Shown here piece after piece: positions 1-11,700 of a stretch of DNA of 64,000 bases (position 1 is the stretch's first letter; each line of letters opens with the position of its first letter). Position numbers and translations under genes: made by a program. The notes beneath the pieces are model-generated. The model saw only the letters and a list, made by a program, of their open reading frames with translations. It did no database searches and was not told the origin of the DNA. Origin of the DNA: Pyrrhosoma nymphula (lineage: Eukaryota; Arthropoda; Insecta; Odonata; Coenagrionidae); contig OY754329.1 in NCBI GenBank assembly GCA_963573305.1, forward strand, positions 48,318,417-48,382,416. The letters are read 5' to 3'.

Positions 1-67
1 ATGCACACGCAAAAACAAAAGAGCAACGGAATTCACCAGTAATGAAACTTTTCTATTTACTCTAACA
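1..67 (-). repeat. 3' LTR of the copia element (partial)
   Basis: Positions 1-67 match 4434-4500 with three substitutions and end in the same ctctaaca, which is TGTTAGAG on the element's strand. The remaining roughly 130 bp lie outside the window. Confidence 0.93.
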
Positions 68-78
68 CTCCCCCAAAA
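68..78 (-). other. Polypurine tract of the copia element
   Basis: On the minus strand TTTTGGGGGAG directly abuts the TG start of the 3' LTR, the expected place for the plus-strand primer of reverse transcription. Confidence 0.75.
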
Positions 79-348
79 GGTTTACATTGTTCCAAGAAAC
101 AAAAAAGAAAAACTTTCATCTAATTGATCCCTCAATTCATTAACGTGACCCTTCAATGTATCACTTGCAAACAAGAATGAGAAAAAAAAAGAAAATTCAC
201 AATTCGAAGAAATAATTCACTTCTAACTTCAAATTTAAAGTTTACTTATGCCTAACAAACCACGCAAACATTCCAACTGTACTTTAGGAACAGGCTTTGT
301 GAGAATATCTGCAACTTGCATTTCACTTGGCACATATTGCATTTCTAA

Positions 349-1760
349 TCATCCTTTTTGAAGTTGTTCACAAACAAAATGATATCGCACATCAGTGTGC
401 TTGGATTGTTGGTAAAATTCAGGGTCTTTGGCAAGCTTAATAGAGCCAGTATTATCATAAAGCAACACTAGGGGATACTGTAATGGGGATATCTCATCAA
501 AGAGTCTCTTCAAGCAGACAGCATCCTTAGCTGCTTTGCTAGCAGCAATGTATTCAGCCTCAGTGGTTGACAGTGACACACACTGTTGTCACCTACTATA
601 GCCCAGGTGATGGCACCACCACTGTACGTGAACACAATTCCACTGACTGACCATGGTGAAGCTGGGTCGCTGGCATAGTCAGCATCACTGTAACCCACAA
701 GTCCCTTCCCATTTTCAGATGAGCTGTACAAAATCCCCAGTGACACTGAACCCTGGATGTACTTCAAAACACGATTAACTATACCCCAATGTCTCACCTC
801 AGGTTTTTCAAGGAACTGGGATGCATAGTTCATGGAGAAGGCTATATCTGGCCTGGTAGCAACAGCCAGATACATGAGACAGCCCACTGCCTCTCGATAC
901 AATGCATTTGTTGTCTCAGTATCTAACCTGTTCTCGTCTTTTAAATACTGGTCAATAGGAGTTGAAACTGAGTTTGCTCTACCATTCTAAAATGCCAGAG
1001 CACCTCCTCAGCATATGAACTTTGATGAAAATTGACCCATCATGTTTTTGTTTGATATGTATATTCAAGAAATATCCAACTGGTAATCCTAAATCCTAAT
1101 TCCAAATGTTGCAGAAACTCTTCAATTTTAGATTTATCTGTTGCAGCCACTAGCCCATCATCAACATAGATGACAACAATCAACTCGTCACTATTTCTTG
1201 TACAATGAAATAAGAAAGGATCTGCCTTACTCTCACAGAGTCCAAAGTCTTTGAGCACTACCTTAAAACATTTGTTCCAGCACCTTGGGGATTGCTTCAG
1301 ACCGTACAAACTTTTGTGAAGCTCACAAACTCTACCTGTTCCATCGTCAAACCCCTCTGGTTGTTCCATGAATATTTATTCATCAAGGACACCATTCAAA
1401 AAGGACGTCTTGACATCAAACTGTGCCAACTCTAGATGTTCCTTGGCAGCAGTACTCAAGACAGCTCGAATTGTATCAAATCGAGCAACAGGACTGAATG
1501 TCTCATTTTAGTCCACTCCTTCTCTCTGGCTAAACCCTCGCACAACTAGTCAAGCATTGTAACAATTAATTTTGCCATCAGATCCACGTTTTATTTTGTA
1601 CACCCATCGATTAGAGATGGATCTGCGATTACCTGGTAGCTCAGCCAAAGTCCAGGTCGAATCATCCATCAGTGAAGACATCTCTTTCTCCATAGCATTC
1701 ACCCAGAGTGATCACTGATCTGATTTCATTGCCTCAGAATAGTTTCTTGGTTCATCATCC
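349..1760 (-). pseudogene. Copia reverse transcriptase and RNase H, broken
   Basis: The RT part (1040-1369) has the copia signatures LYGLKQSPRCW and YVDD, the catalytic Asp pair. The stretch 1370-1760 continues the RT N-terminal side but is interrupted by stops. The RNase H part (510-902) shows ATRPDI and GYSDADYASD, then shifts frame near 570-600 and resumes in 349-579 with SLSTTEAEYIAAS and KHTDVRYHF. These motifs are typical of copia pol C-termini. At least two frame breaks make it a pseudogene. Confidence 0.93.
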
Positions 1761-1770
1761 TCAGCCAGCG

Positions 1771-2693
1771 TCACCTCGATAAGACGTTCAGGAGGCTTGA
1801 TTTTAGAATGATATCGTGTTTCTCACATTTCTCAGGGGGTTCAGTTACACAATCATTTTTATCGCCATCAGGATCATTTAGAGGTTCTATCACGAAAATT
1901 TCCTGCCCGTCATTCAAATCACATGGGAATAACGTCAGCAGGCCTCCACTAGTCTCAGGTTCAAAAATGACATCAACACTCCGAACTACCCTTTTTCCAG
2001 GCTTCATCCACACTCGAAAGCCATCTATATTATCGGAATAACCAACAATAACCCCACATGAGGTTTTGGAGTCCCATTTCTTTCTATTAACTTTAGGTAT
2101 GTGCACATAACAGTTAGTTCCAAATACACAGAGCTTGTCCAGGTGAGCTGTTTTTCCTGTAAAGACCTCATATGGTGATTTTCCATCCACGCCACTTGGA
2201 CCTGTTCGGTTGAGAACGTACACAACAGTGTTCACTGCTTCCGCCCACAAGGTTTTTGGCAAATTCTTCACCAATCGAGTTCAACAACAGTCCTATTAGT
2301 ATGCTCAGCACAACCATTTTGCTCTAGCATGTATGGATTACAGACACTGAAGTCCACACCCATCGATTTCAACAATGTCTCTACCTCACGATTGACAAAC
2401 TCGCGAACATCATCACACTGGAATGTTCGTACAGGTTGTCTACATGGATTTTTCACGATCTGCAACACCTCTGCTATCTTTTGCGCAGTTTCCACTTTCT
2501 CCTTGAGAAAATAGACCATATGCAGCCTGGAGTAATCGCATGTAAAGCACACAAAGTACCGTGCTCTACCCAGTGATTCACACTCCATCTGCCCACAGAC
2601 GTCAGCGTGTATCAATTCACCATGTTCTTTTGCACGCTGACTTCTTGAATGGAAGCTACTCCTGTGTTGTTCCCCTGAACGCATGCTCCACAA
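1771..2693 (-). pseudogene. Copia integrase core and C-terminal part, frameshifted
   Basis: The first part (2268-2693) carries the DDE core: an Asp in HADVCGQM, a second in the position usually read as SDNGGEF but here QCDDVREF, and Glu replaced in context by EQNGCAEHTNR. The continuation (1771-2274) is in another frame and has the usual LPKTLWAEAV and KSPYEVFTGK motifs plus VFGTNCYVHIP. The frame change near 2270 and the unusual second motif indicate decay. Integrase would join the cDNA to host DNA in the nucleus. Confidence 0.92.
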
Positions 2694-3205
2694 AAGTGGT
2701 CATCTACAGCAACATCAATGCCTCGTTGTTTTAGAAACTTTTGAACATGTCGTTTATTTTGACGACCTAGCTGCTCGTGCCAAATTTGTAGTGTATCTTT
2801 CGATGCTACATTCATCTCTTTGGCGTGTAGTACTTCAGGTTTCTGCACATGGATTAGCATTCTGAATAGCTGCCCATACCGCACACCACAAGCTTTTACT
2901 GCGTTGTCTTTAAGAAATTCACATTTGGATTGTGATGAATTAAATGACAGTCCTTTATCAAGGGCGGAAACAACAGAAAACAAATTTCTACGGGCTGTGG
3001 GTACATACAGTACATTCTCCATATGGCACGTTAGCCATTTACTATCATCGGAGGATTCAAAATAGATTGTCCCTTTCCCAAGTGAATCCATAAGGGATTT
3101 GTCACAAAAAAATATTTTCATTGGTGTAACAAATAGTTCAAATGAGGAAAACCATTCTCTTTGGTTTGTTATGTGATCGCCGGCTTCAGTATCTACAACC
3201 CACAC
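2612..3205 (-). pseudogene. Copia protease and GAG-pre-integrase zinc domain
   Basis: The segment begins with WVVDTEAGDHIT, aligned with the copia aspartic protease motif DSGASxH, so the Ser-Gly-Ala part of the usual active site is altered while the Asp is kept. About 140 residues later comes an HHCC zinc module: WHEQLGR, then H in KRHVQKFL, then CGACVQGN. It is in one frame for 197 codons but separated by frame breaks from Gag above and integrase below. The altered active-site context suggests loss of function. Confidence 0.88.
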
Positions 3206-3278
3206 ATCACTTACAGTTTCTGCATTCTAAATTCCACTTATGAAGGCCTGATCAGTCCCGTCATTACGGTGCAATACA

Positions 3279-4105
3279 CTACATTCTATTTTGTTTTGGA
3301 TTAGGGCATTCTCGTTTCATGTGTCCTACTCCACCACAACCATAGCACTTGAATTTCCTCTTATCTTTTACTTTCTCACGTGAGGATTCCCCTTTTTGTT
3401 TACTTGAACCACCACTTTCACACACCGCAGTGGCACGATCACTTTTACCCTGAATTTTGGCTTTCGCTGTCATCAGTGCTACTGCCTCTTCTTTTCTTTC
3501 AGCTCGTTTCAAATGACGCATTTCGTTTGAAGTCAGCACTGCCACCAAATTTGCGAACGTCTGATGATCTTCAGGCCTTGCCCACCATGCCTGTCGTAGA
3601 CTTTCGTACTCGTCTGGTAACGTGACTAATAGCTTCACCATCAGCGATGACTCATCCGGCTTAACATTTAACTGTTGCATTTGCAAAACTAACCCTTCAA
3701 ACCGCGCGATGTGCATCACCATATTGTCACTGGGGCTCATGTTAAAGCCAAAAAAATTTTGCCTGAACAGTGTGAGCGGCTTGTTTAGTCTGTTGCTGAA
3801 ACACTGCGTGCAGTTTACGCCACATGTCTCTGGCAGAGTCACACACGACAAGCAGAGCTGCCACTTTAGATTCAATTGTTCTAACCAAGACCTGGCATGC
3901 TGCTCGATCCGCCTTGTCCCAAACTTTATATTCTGCATTGTACAAGGCACGCTGATCCGAGGAGGCACCTTCCACAAGCATTGGTTTACTGACCTAACCA
4001 ATGCAAACCTCGTATGCATTGTCGATTCTGCGTAGTAGATTTTTCACGGAGAATTTCCAAATGTTACAGTTCTCAGCACCGCGTAGTTTCTCGATTCCAT
4101 GGAGC
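3279..4105 (-). pseudogene. Copia Gag with CCHC zinc knuckle, frameshifted
   Basis: The N-terminal part (about 3742-4105) reads NCNIWKFSVK, then EYKVWDKADRAA, like UBN2-type copia Gag domains. The frame changes near 3745, and the second part (to 3279) ends with a zinc knuckle CYGCGGVGHMKREC (C-X2-C-X4-H-X4-C) followed by a basic tail. A TAG also interrupts the N-terminal segment near 4005. Gag would form the particle core and bind RNA in an intact copy. Confidence 0.9.
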
Positions 4106-4290
4106 TCCATGCTTCATCCATTCCACTTCATTCAGCAAACAGTTCAGTTCACAAGTGCAGCAGAAGCAAAATACACGCGAGAACATGCCACAAAACAAAA
4201 ACCGCCAACCGTGAAGTAAAATAATTCAAAACAAGAACAACTTCGCGAAAACTCGATCAAAAACTAGTTAAAAGCAACAGCAAACCACAA

Positions 4291-4300
4291 TCTGCTACCA
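4291..4300 (-). other. Primer binding site (initiator tRNA-Met 3' end)
   Basis: The minus strand reads TGGTAGCAGA three bases inside the 5' LTR. This is complementary to the 3' end of initiator tRNA-Met. Drosophila copia itself uses an internal tRNA fragment, so 3'-end priming is a lineage difference. Confidence 0.85.
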
Positions 4301-4303
4301 TAT

Positions 4304-4500
4304 TGAGGTCCCGTACACTTGAATTAAGATCCACTTATGGTTAACTCAATATGCTTTAATAAGATGTTCACCCTCAAACGATACAGACAAGACTGATAAC
4401 TGCATTAAGGATGCACAAAAAGAGAAGGCACTCATGCACACGCAAAAACAAAAGAGCAACGTAATTCACCAACAATGAAACTTTTCTATTTACTCTAACA
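4304..4500 (-). repeat. 5' LTR of the copia element (197 bp, complete)
   Basis: The minus strand runs TGTTAGAG ... GGACCTCA, so it has TG...CA ends. Its first 67 bp match the partial LTR at the window start, and the primer binding site lies just inside. At 197 bp it is short, as usual for copia elements. Confidence 0.92.
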
Positions 4501-6656
4501 AAAGCCATCATTATGAGCTCCACTGGGAAAACTTCTGATGTATCCCAAGCTGACATTTTTTCTTTTCTGCCTAACGGATTGTTGGATGTTCAATTTCATT
4601 TGGAGAAATTCTTCGTAGTTTATTTTCTATGTGTAAAATGCACTTCATGGGAAAAACTTATGTCTCCTGATAAAAATGAAAGGGAAGAAATTGTGAATAT
4701 TGAGAGGTAAACAAACTATGTGATTGGAATTAATTCAAAAGCATATTGTTGGGTGGCATAACTTAATCAACAATGTGAAATATGATGATCTTTCACTATT
4801 TACACTGCATAATAATAGTGATCTTTAACTTTGGAACCATGACATGGCTATTACTTTTTAGTGGTAAGAAAACTTGTCTCACCAAGGACATAATGAGACA
4901 GCATTTTATTAATAAATGCCTCTTGTAAATTTAATGTTGAAAAATGAAATAAGTTAATACTAATAATTCTCAATGTTCCCTTATCTGTATTGAATCATAT
5001 TAATCCACTTCCTTCACTAAGAGTATTGCAAATCTAAGTTTCTTAAATCCTTATGTCCTTGCATGTTAAAACATACATGTGTATTAGATTTATAAAGACT
5101 GACCATAGAAAAAATTAAATTTTAGGAGCCACAGGAAGAGCATGGTAGCTAGAAGTCCCACGGCAGGTGAAGGTGCATATATGTTCTTGTATTTATATGA
5201 CTGACTTTTGAGTGATTTTAACATTATTAGTGTGTTTTATAAGCTCATAGGTAAACTTTTAATGAAAAATATTTAGGGCTCTGTTAAAAAAGCATTGAAT
5301 ATTCACTACCAAAACACTTAAATGTTTTTCAAAATGTGTAAAAATTAATTATCTGTAATTTGGCTTTGGCATGCAATTTTGCTTATTTCACACAATTATT
5401 GCATGCCTTTTAAAACACAGCTGTATAATACTCAATGAATGAATCAAATTTGCAAAAACTGTGTTATCAAAATTTTGCACCAGCTGAAGTTTGATAGTTT
5501 CACGTCCATCCCAAATGTGGACCCATAAAAAGATTTATTTTCAGTAAACCATAGGAATACCCTCATGAGTAATTATGATAGAACTTAGTGTTGCATGTCA
5601 TTATTGGTATTAATAGGGGCTGTCGCGGTAAAATTTTGTGAGAGAGGAGGCTCGATAGATTTGTGTCATCTAATAAATAAATGATACATTCCAGTTTTAA
5701 AAAAACTAAGTCATTTAAATAAACGTAATATGTAATAAACCTCGTTTTTATCATTGTAGTGGCAAAATTTGTGTTATTGGTACACTTTTAAGCATCAAAT
5801 TACACTATAATTTCATTCATTGTAAACTGAATGGGTTAAACTGACCCATTTCAGAGGTTCTAAGTATTAGTGCATTTTTTCGGAAACCCCTTGAGATAAA
5901 AGTTGGAAAATTTACATCCCAGAACATATGCATAATGTATTAAAATTTACGGAAATTATTCTAGATCGGATAAAAATTAACTAATTTTGAAATGGATTAT
6001 TGGGCCCATCCTAGGGCTTCTATAGGGTTAATCTGACCATTGTGAAATATAGCTTCACTGGCCAGTGTGCCTTTCCTAAAAAAATGCATATTTTCTGTTT
6101 TCCTCAATATCATTGATTAATTTAGTACTGTGGCTAGTCTTCTCACTCGTGGTCCCAAATATTTGGCCTTTTCTTTGATTAATTAGGGATTAGGAGTTGG
6201 AACATTAACTATACCACTAAATCATTTAGAATATTAAAAATAGAATTTACTCTTCTCTCATTAGACCTTCCATTCTCATCTTTCTAATTGCCCTTTGTCT
6301 TTCTGAAGCCATTTGGCTTTTACTTTCTTGTTGCATGATGGAATTCTCACTTAGCCTTGTTATGAAACCACTAAAAACCATCACTGAAAAGATAAAAACA
6401 TTGTTGCTTGTGCACTTTCACTTCCAGTGAAATCTTTCTGTCATAATTGACTTTTTCCCCTCAAGGGACAGGAATCTGTTGACCACACAAAAATATAATG
6501 GAAAGCTATATGTTACAAGGTCTTCTTGCCTACTGTCTATATTTTAGCTCAAGTGACATATCCATGCCTAATAGTCATGGTCGTAGGAATCCTCGTTTAT
6601 TGTGTTTAGGCATGCTTAAGTTTGCATTAACCTTCTTGTACATTGGTCTTAAATTA
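4501..6656. other. Non-coding, AT-rich stretch
   Basis: I see no gene. A 65-codon frame at 4513-4710 has no recognisable content. If the INPP4 transcript starts upstream of the window, this is intron of that gene. Confidence 0.5.
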
Positions 6657-6755
6657 ATGTGGCTTGGTGGTGAGACTTGCTGACTAACCTGGCAATTAGG
6701 AGATCTGGGTTCATATCTTGATCAATTCTAATGATTCTTTCATGGTGATTTTCTA
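6657..6755 (+). repeat. tRNA-like repeat, copy A
   Basis: It carries the body shared with the copies at 6797, 7133 and 55354: a TGGCTTGGTGG A-box-like segment and GGGTTCATATC in the B-box position. It is diverged and ends near a degraded catggtgattt. Confidence 0.7.
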
Positions 6756-6796
6756 TAGATTGGTGTTTCATGAATACATATTTGAACTGAAAATAT

Positions 6797-6980
6797 GTTA
6801 TGCACCAAATATGGTGAAATTCGACTTGAAAAAATCATTTGACTTGACCGGGAAATGAACCCAGATCTCCCAATTGCCAGTCAGGTGTGTTAGCCAGTCT
6901 CTCTGTCTTTGGTGTATAACTTCGCACCCATGCGCGTGACTGCGTACCACATCAGTTGTTTAATGCAATGATTGGAAATT
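6797..6980 (-). repeat. Palindromic tRNA-like repeat, copy B
   Basis: A 124-bp core (6797-6920) is bounded by inverted ends, GTTATGCACCAAATAT on the left and TCTTTGGTGTATAAC on the right. Between them, on the minus strand, lies a tRNA-like body with CTGGCTAACACACCTG and GGGTTCATTTCC. From 6921 to 6980 follows a tail beginning ttcgcacccatgcgcgtgac, which lies upstream of the tRNA-like promoter, unlike copy C. Confidence 0.75.
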
Positions 6981-7132
6981 TGTCAAGTTAGTCATTCCAA
7001 AGCGACAATGTTGGGTTTGTTCTCAGCGACTGTGGTATATCATGCATGACCACGTCTCCTGTGCTACAATGTAGACTGGGGATGAGAACATCTTGTTCGT
7101 ATAAACCCCCTGCTGAAATTCGCCTTGAATTA

Positions 7133-7312
7133 GGATGGCTTGGTGGTGTAACTGGCTAACACACCTGACCGGCAATTGGGAGATCCGGGTTCGAATCTCG
7201 GTCAAGTCAAATAATTTTTTCATGGCGAATTTCACTGTCGTAGGTGAAAAATTCACACCCGTGCGTGTGACTGCGTACCACATCATTTGTTTAATGCAAG
7301 GATTGGAAATTT
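7133..7312 (+). repeat. tRNA-derived SINE-like repeat, copy C
   Basis: Best preserved body: A-box-like TGGCTTGGTGG and a B box GGTTCGAATCT near 7189. The tail (about 7246-7312) matches the one at 6921-6980 but lies downstream of the body. This is a Pol III-type promoter within a repeat, not a functional tRNA gene, since arms do not pair into a cloverleaf. Confidence 0.78.
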
Positions 7313-7467
7313 CTGAAAATATGTTTTCCTAAGCTCCAAGAATAGGATAACTTGTCAAACTACAGCCATAATATTCACTGGCTTACTCTTTGTCTACGCA
7401 TTGTATATAGTAGCATGGTGGGGACTCAACTTACATAGGTCAATAGTTGACCAGTGGATATGAAGTT

Positions 7468-7690
7468 GATGGTGTAGCTAGCTCTATCATAAAGGCCTAG
7501 GTTTGAATCCTGGTAGTGGTAATGATTTTTCAGCAGAACCTATATTCCTACTTGAGTGCCTTGTGGAAGAGACTTCAAGTGCACTTCTCTATCTGTGAGG
7601 TGGGAAGTTAAACTACAGTCCTCAGGGCTTCTTTTGTTGGGAGCATTCTAATGCTGATGTTGGGCTCCTCTCCATGTAAATAAATAATCA
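7468..7690 (+). repeat. tRNA-derived SINE, different family
   Basis: A box-like GATGGTGTAGCTAG at 7468 and a B box GGTTTGAATCC at 7500-7510 are followed by a unique body containing gtgggaagttaaac near 7602 and gcattctaatgctgatgttg near 7642. A short A-rich taaataaataa end follows. A related but shorter remnant occurs near 17700. Confidence 0.75.
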
Positions 7691-8738
7691 ACCAGTAACC
7701 AGGTAACTGTTGACCAGCATGCACTGATTCTTCAAAGGAAAAGAAATTCTTTCTCTAAATGGAGAGGCTCTTGCTGATTAATGTGTTGATTCTCTCCGTG
7801 ATCGAGGAGGCTTTTTCCTCCTTGGATTCTTTAGCAGGTGTGGATATGGATTGCTCAATGGCTAGTGGTCAAACCCCATGTGTGGTATAAAGGTGGAATG
7901 GATAATTAGGGAACTGTTGGCCTTTTAAGAATAAACTTTTAAATTGTGCAACAAAGCATTGGTGTAATAAAAACTTTATACAATATAATCTATTTTTATT
8001 TTTTATGCAAAAACTACTGTAATATTCTGCCGAGGTATGTAGATTCATACCCCTTAAATCACTAAAAAAGATTAATTGAAGAGGACATAGGCAAGTAAAG
8101 AATATTTCCTGAGTTGTCTACACCTAAGCAATGGGGACTTAGTAGGTACATGATCGAATGAAACATGAAAAATAGTAAGATTTACTTTCATTGGGTTGTC
8201 AAGCTACAATCTGGTGTGCATGCATGGTGTACCTGGTTTATACATATAATTGTATTCCAAATTTGAGGCATTTACGAGGAAATAAGGATTTAATGTATTT
8301 AGTCATCTTCATCTTCAAAAAAGGAATGAAGCAGTACTTATCACCTGGTTTATTTTACACAGGATCTGACCAAGGTTTCAGCAGAAAATGACGGTTATCT
8401 GTTGAAATCTTGTTTGGATCCTTCGTAAAATAAATCAGGTGGAAAGTACAGAGTTATTCCTTCATTATGGAGTGTCCATGAAGTGAAGCCTTTGACGGTG
8501 GAATATATCATTTTACTCATATTACTTCCAGATGTTCTAAACCTATAGTGGGTGGATCCATCTTTACTTTATATTTCTAAAAGTGTATGTATGATCTATT
8601 TTTGTGATTATTTAAAGGGAGAATTAATTTATTTTGGGCAAGGAAACCTTAAGGCAGTTGAAAATATTTCATAAATTGCACCATCAGTTCGTCAGTTATA
8701 AATTATGGCCAAATACTTATTCATTTTCCCATTTGCAG
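7691..8738. other. INPP4: Non-coding, probable INPP4 intron
   Basis: No coding sequence recognised with confidence. A possible small exon at 8363-8424 is listed separately. The last 50 bases are a pyrimidine-rich tract ending in a clear acceptor (tttgcag) for the exon at 8739. Confidence 0.5.
8363..8424 (+). other. Candidate small exon (62 nt), weak
   Basis: A good acceptor (tttattttacacag) precedes an open frame starting DLTKVSAENDGYLL and ending at a GTAAAA donor. It would leave two bases over, whereas the exon at 8739 appears to begin a codon, so it needs another exon between or is not used. No homology recognised. Confidence 0.2.
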
Positions 8739-11700
8739 GACAAAATGTCGTTAGAACTTCAATCACCAGACGGCTTGACTACTCCTGACAGTCCTCGATG
8801 TATAAAAGCATTCTGGAATATCCAAAACCAACCTTCTCACCAATCTTGCATGAGCCAGTCTCAGATTTCATCATCTCCAGGGAAATCTTCTGCATGCCCT
8901 GGAAAGGAGCAGCCTGAGGTAAGGCCTAATAGATCGCTTACAGTCTCCGTAAGAGATAGTTATCTTGCTTCAAGGGGTGAGTTAGATGCCATAAGTACAT
9001 GTAACTTAGGTACAAGGCCATTTTTATATTGTAAGACACCAAATTGATTTCTAAGCAAAGGAAGGGTACTTTTTTATACAAAATACCTGCAAATCACCAA
9101 ATTACTGCAAATCACTTTTTTGTTTCTTCAATACATTCACAGTAGATCTTCCATTGCCATACATATATTCTAAGAGTCTTGTGACTGAATATTCATTTTA
9201 TTTGTTTTTTTCAATAATTCTTTTTTTCTATTGTGAAGGATTTATGCTTGCTCATAATTTTTCTACTTGAGGTGTTTTAGCTTTTTAGAAGGTGTTTCAA
9301 TGTGAAATATCACTCAGTTGAAAGTCTCAGTAAATATGCGAAAACCATATGCCACCAGCTCTGTACCGTATCAATATGAGTGATGAGAGTAAGAAGGGTA
9401 CGGAGATAGTGTTGTATCATTTGGCATGGCAGTAATTTAAGCTTGAGGTTGATTATTTCTGCAATTTTCCACTTATCATTTCCAAGCCAGATGAACATGG
9501 ATACTGGGATTCTTCAATTCCAAGCCAACTGAAGTATGGATATGGATGCTCCTATCTGTGGAGTTTATACTGCTTGAAAAAGGATGCGCAGAAAGCTGAA
9601 ATACGTAAACATACCTTAAACGTGATTGTACCTAATGCATGCTTTGAATTCACCTTGATCTGCTACATCCAAAGATACTCTTGGAATACTTATCCATACT
9701 TTTTTAGTTTATATGGTTGCTTTAGTTCTTTACATGATTCATAAAGCTATTTTATTCTTCCCTTCATTTTAATTTTTCTGAAAAGATAAAATGACGTTAC
9801 TCAGAGGCATAATGGGAAAAATGACTGGCTGAAAGTTTGTTGTGTGTATGTTGTTCTCTTTTGGTGCCTAAGATTTGATTGTCTCTTCATGCAGTGGTTT
9901 TATTAATATAACTCTAAAACTTGGTAAATTTTTGTTATAACTAAGAAGTTCATTAGGGTAGTGGAAGTTTTGTTGTTCCCAATGTTTTCTTGCCTTACTC
10001 CTTTCATATTGGCTCAAAGGCGAATGAAGTGAAGGACTCGAGGGGAGAGGATAAAGTTGGTGCTGATATGTCTGAATCTGAGGGCCTGGAACCAGAAGGA
10101 CGTCGATTTCTTGATACCCAAGCTATGTGCTCATCACCTTCAGCCAATTACTATCGACCTACTGAAGAACCTGAACCCTGGGATCTCACACAGCTCAATA
10201 TTGAAGCTTCCATGATGTGCCTAGTTAGCAAGGTCAGCAGTGCATGGAATTTCTTTTGTTTCTGGATAGTTCATGAAACTCTGAATTACTCTGCAAGTAG
10301 CATAGTCAAGTAATCTACCTCACCACCAATGTTGCATGCCTTTCCACCTATTGCCTCAACCACTTTCTTTCACCACTAGCATCTGCTTTCATGAGACTTT
10401 CTGTGTCTATTAACCATTCTGGTTTCCTGGATTTTCACTATTGTTTATATTTTAATTTTTACAGGTGAAGTTTTTGTGTGGACGCTGTTCCAGTCCTGCT
10501 CTGCGTTTGAGAGAGCGTCCAAAACCTCTGTCTGTGCCTTTGATAGCTCGAGGATCTGGCACTGGTCCACGAGTAAAGGCTTTAGAAGCCAATCCTTCAA
10601 ACAACTCTGGTCTTTCAGTGGTCACGGAGCAGCCCAAGGGTAATGGGGAAATGAAAACTGTGGAAGTGGATGGGCCCAGTCAAGATGCTTCACTTGAAAA
10701 TCAAGCTCTTTTAAGCAAATCCCCACTATCAGTTGGTTTGGAGAAAGAAAGGGATAGCGAATCTCTCTCCCCAAGTTCCCCTACATCCAAGGAAGTAGAA
10801 TTTGAAAAAGAGGAATGCATAGAACCGGAGAAGAGTGCCTTGTTGCCTAAGTCTGATACTTCAACTCCTAAGAACAGGGAAATCAGATCTGAGAAAACAA
10901 AGCAAGTGGTAAGGATTAAAAGAAAAAAAATGTCTTTAGGTCTTTTGGGGTGAAAATCACCATTGTTTGGTCCCAGTTTTTAAGACTATTCATAATCTGG
11001 AAAATGATGATAAGGGAAAAATAGAGGTTTTATCGGAAAGAAATGATGTATGCATATACATATTTCAAGAAGAAAATATTATGTTTGTCACCATGAATCC
11101 ATTAATCTGATTGTTGCATTTAGATATTGTTTATAATTGCCATGTTAATGTATGAATTGCTACTATGAGTGCCATGGTGTTTTTCTCAACATCAAATATT
11201 TTATTTAACAATGAAATTGCTCAAATATGTGAAATTGAAAATGGTATTGTTGGTTATTTTATTTTTATCATTTGCAAGGAAAGGGTTCTTTCTCCATGAT
11301 TTACTTTTGGCCTTGTTACGTATTGGCTCAAATAATTATTTTACCTAGATTGATGGCATCATGGATTTTTCTAGAATCTCTCAAGAGTAATACTTACTAG
11401 AGTGAAACTTTGATTTATGGATGCTCATGCATTGAAACATAATTCTTTGAAGAATTGTTATTGATGAATTATTAATAATAAATATTAAGGTGTCATGATC
11501 GGAAACATATGAGTCCAGTCTCTGTGGTCATCGTAATTGTGTGCCATTGTAAATAGGTTGGCATTTTGGTTTTTTATGGACTAATCCAACCATTTTAAAT
11601 GTCATTTTCAGAGCATTTCAACACCGGGACGAAATAAATTCACTGAAGGCCTTGATCTTGGCACCCTTAGTGACTGGCGGCGAGAATTGAGGCCCAGCAT

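Larger units (their letters stand above)
1..4500 (-). mobile_element. Ty1/copia LTR retrotransposon, degraded, 3' LTR cut by window edge
   Basis: Read on the minus strand the order is 5' LTR, primer binding site, Gag with zinc knuckle, protease, integrase, reverse transcriptase, RNase H, purine tract, 3' LTR. Integrase lying before RT is the Ty1/copia order; Ty3 and BEL elements have it after. The coding region is broken by several frameshifts and stops, so this copy cannot act on its own. Where the two LTRs can be compared (67 bp) they differ at 3 positions, which suggests an old insertion. The target site duplication cannot be checked because the far end lies outside the window; the right flank begins aaagc. 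Confidence 0.95.

Noticed and set aside
4513..4710. 65-codon frame ending at a GTAAAC donor
   Set aside because: Starts inside copia flank with no acceptor; no homology to INPP4.
7133..7312. Functional tRNA gene
   Set aside because: A and B boxes present but arms do not form a cloverleaf, and several diverged copies exist; it is a SINE-like repeat.
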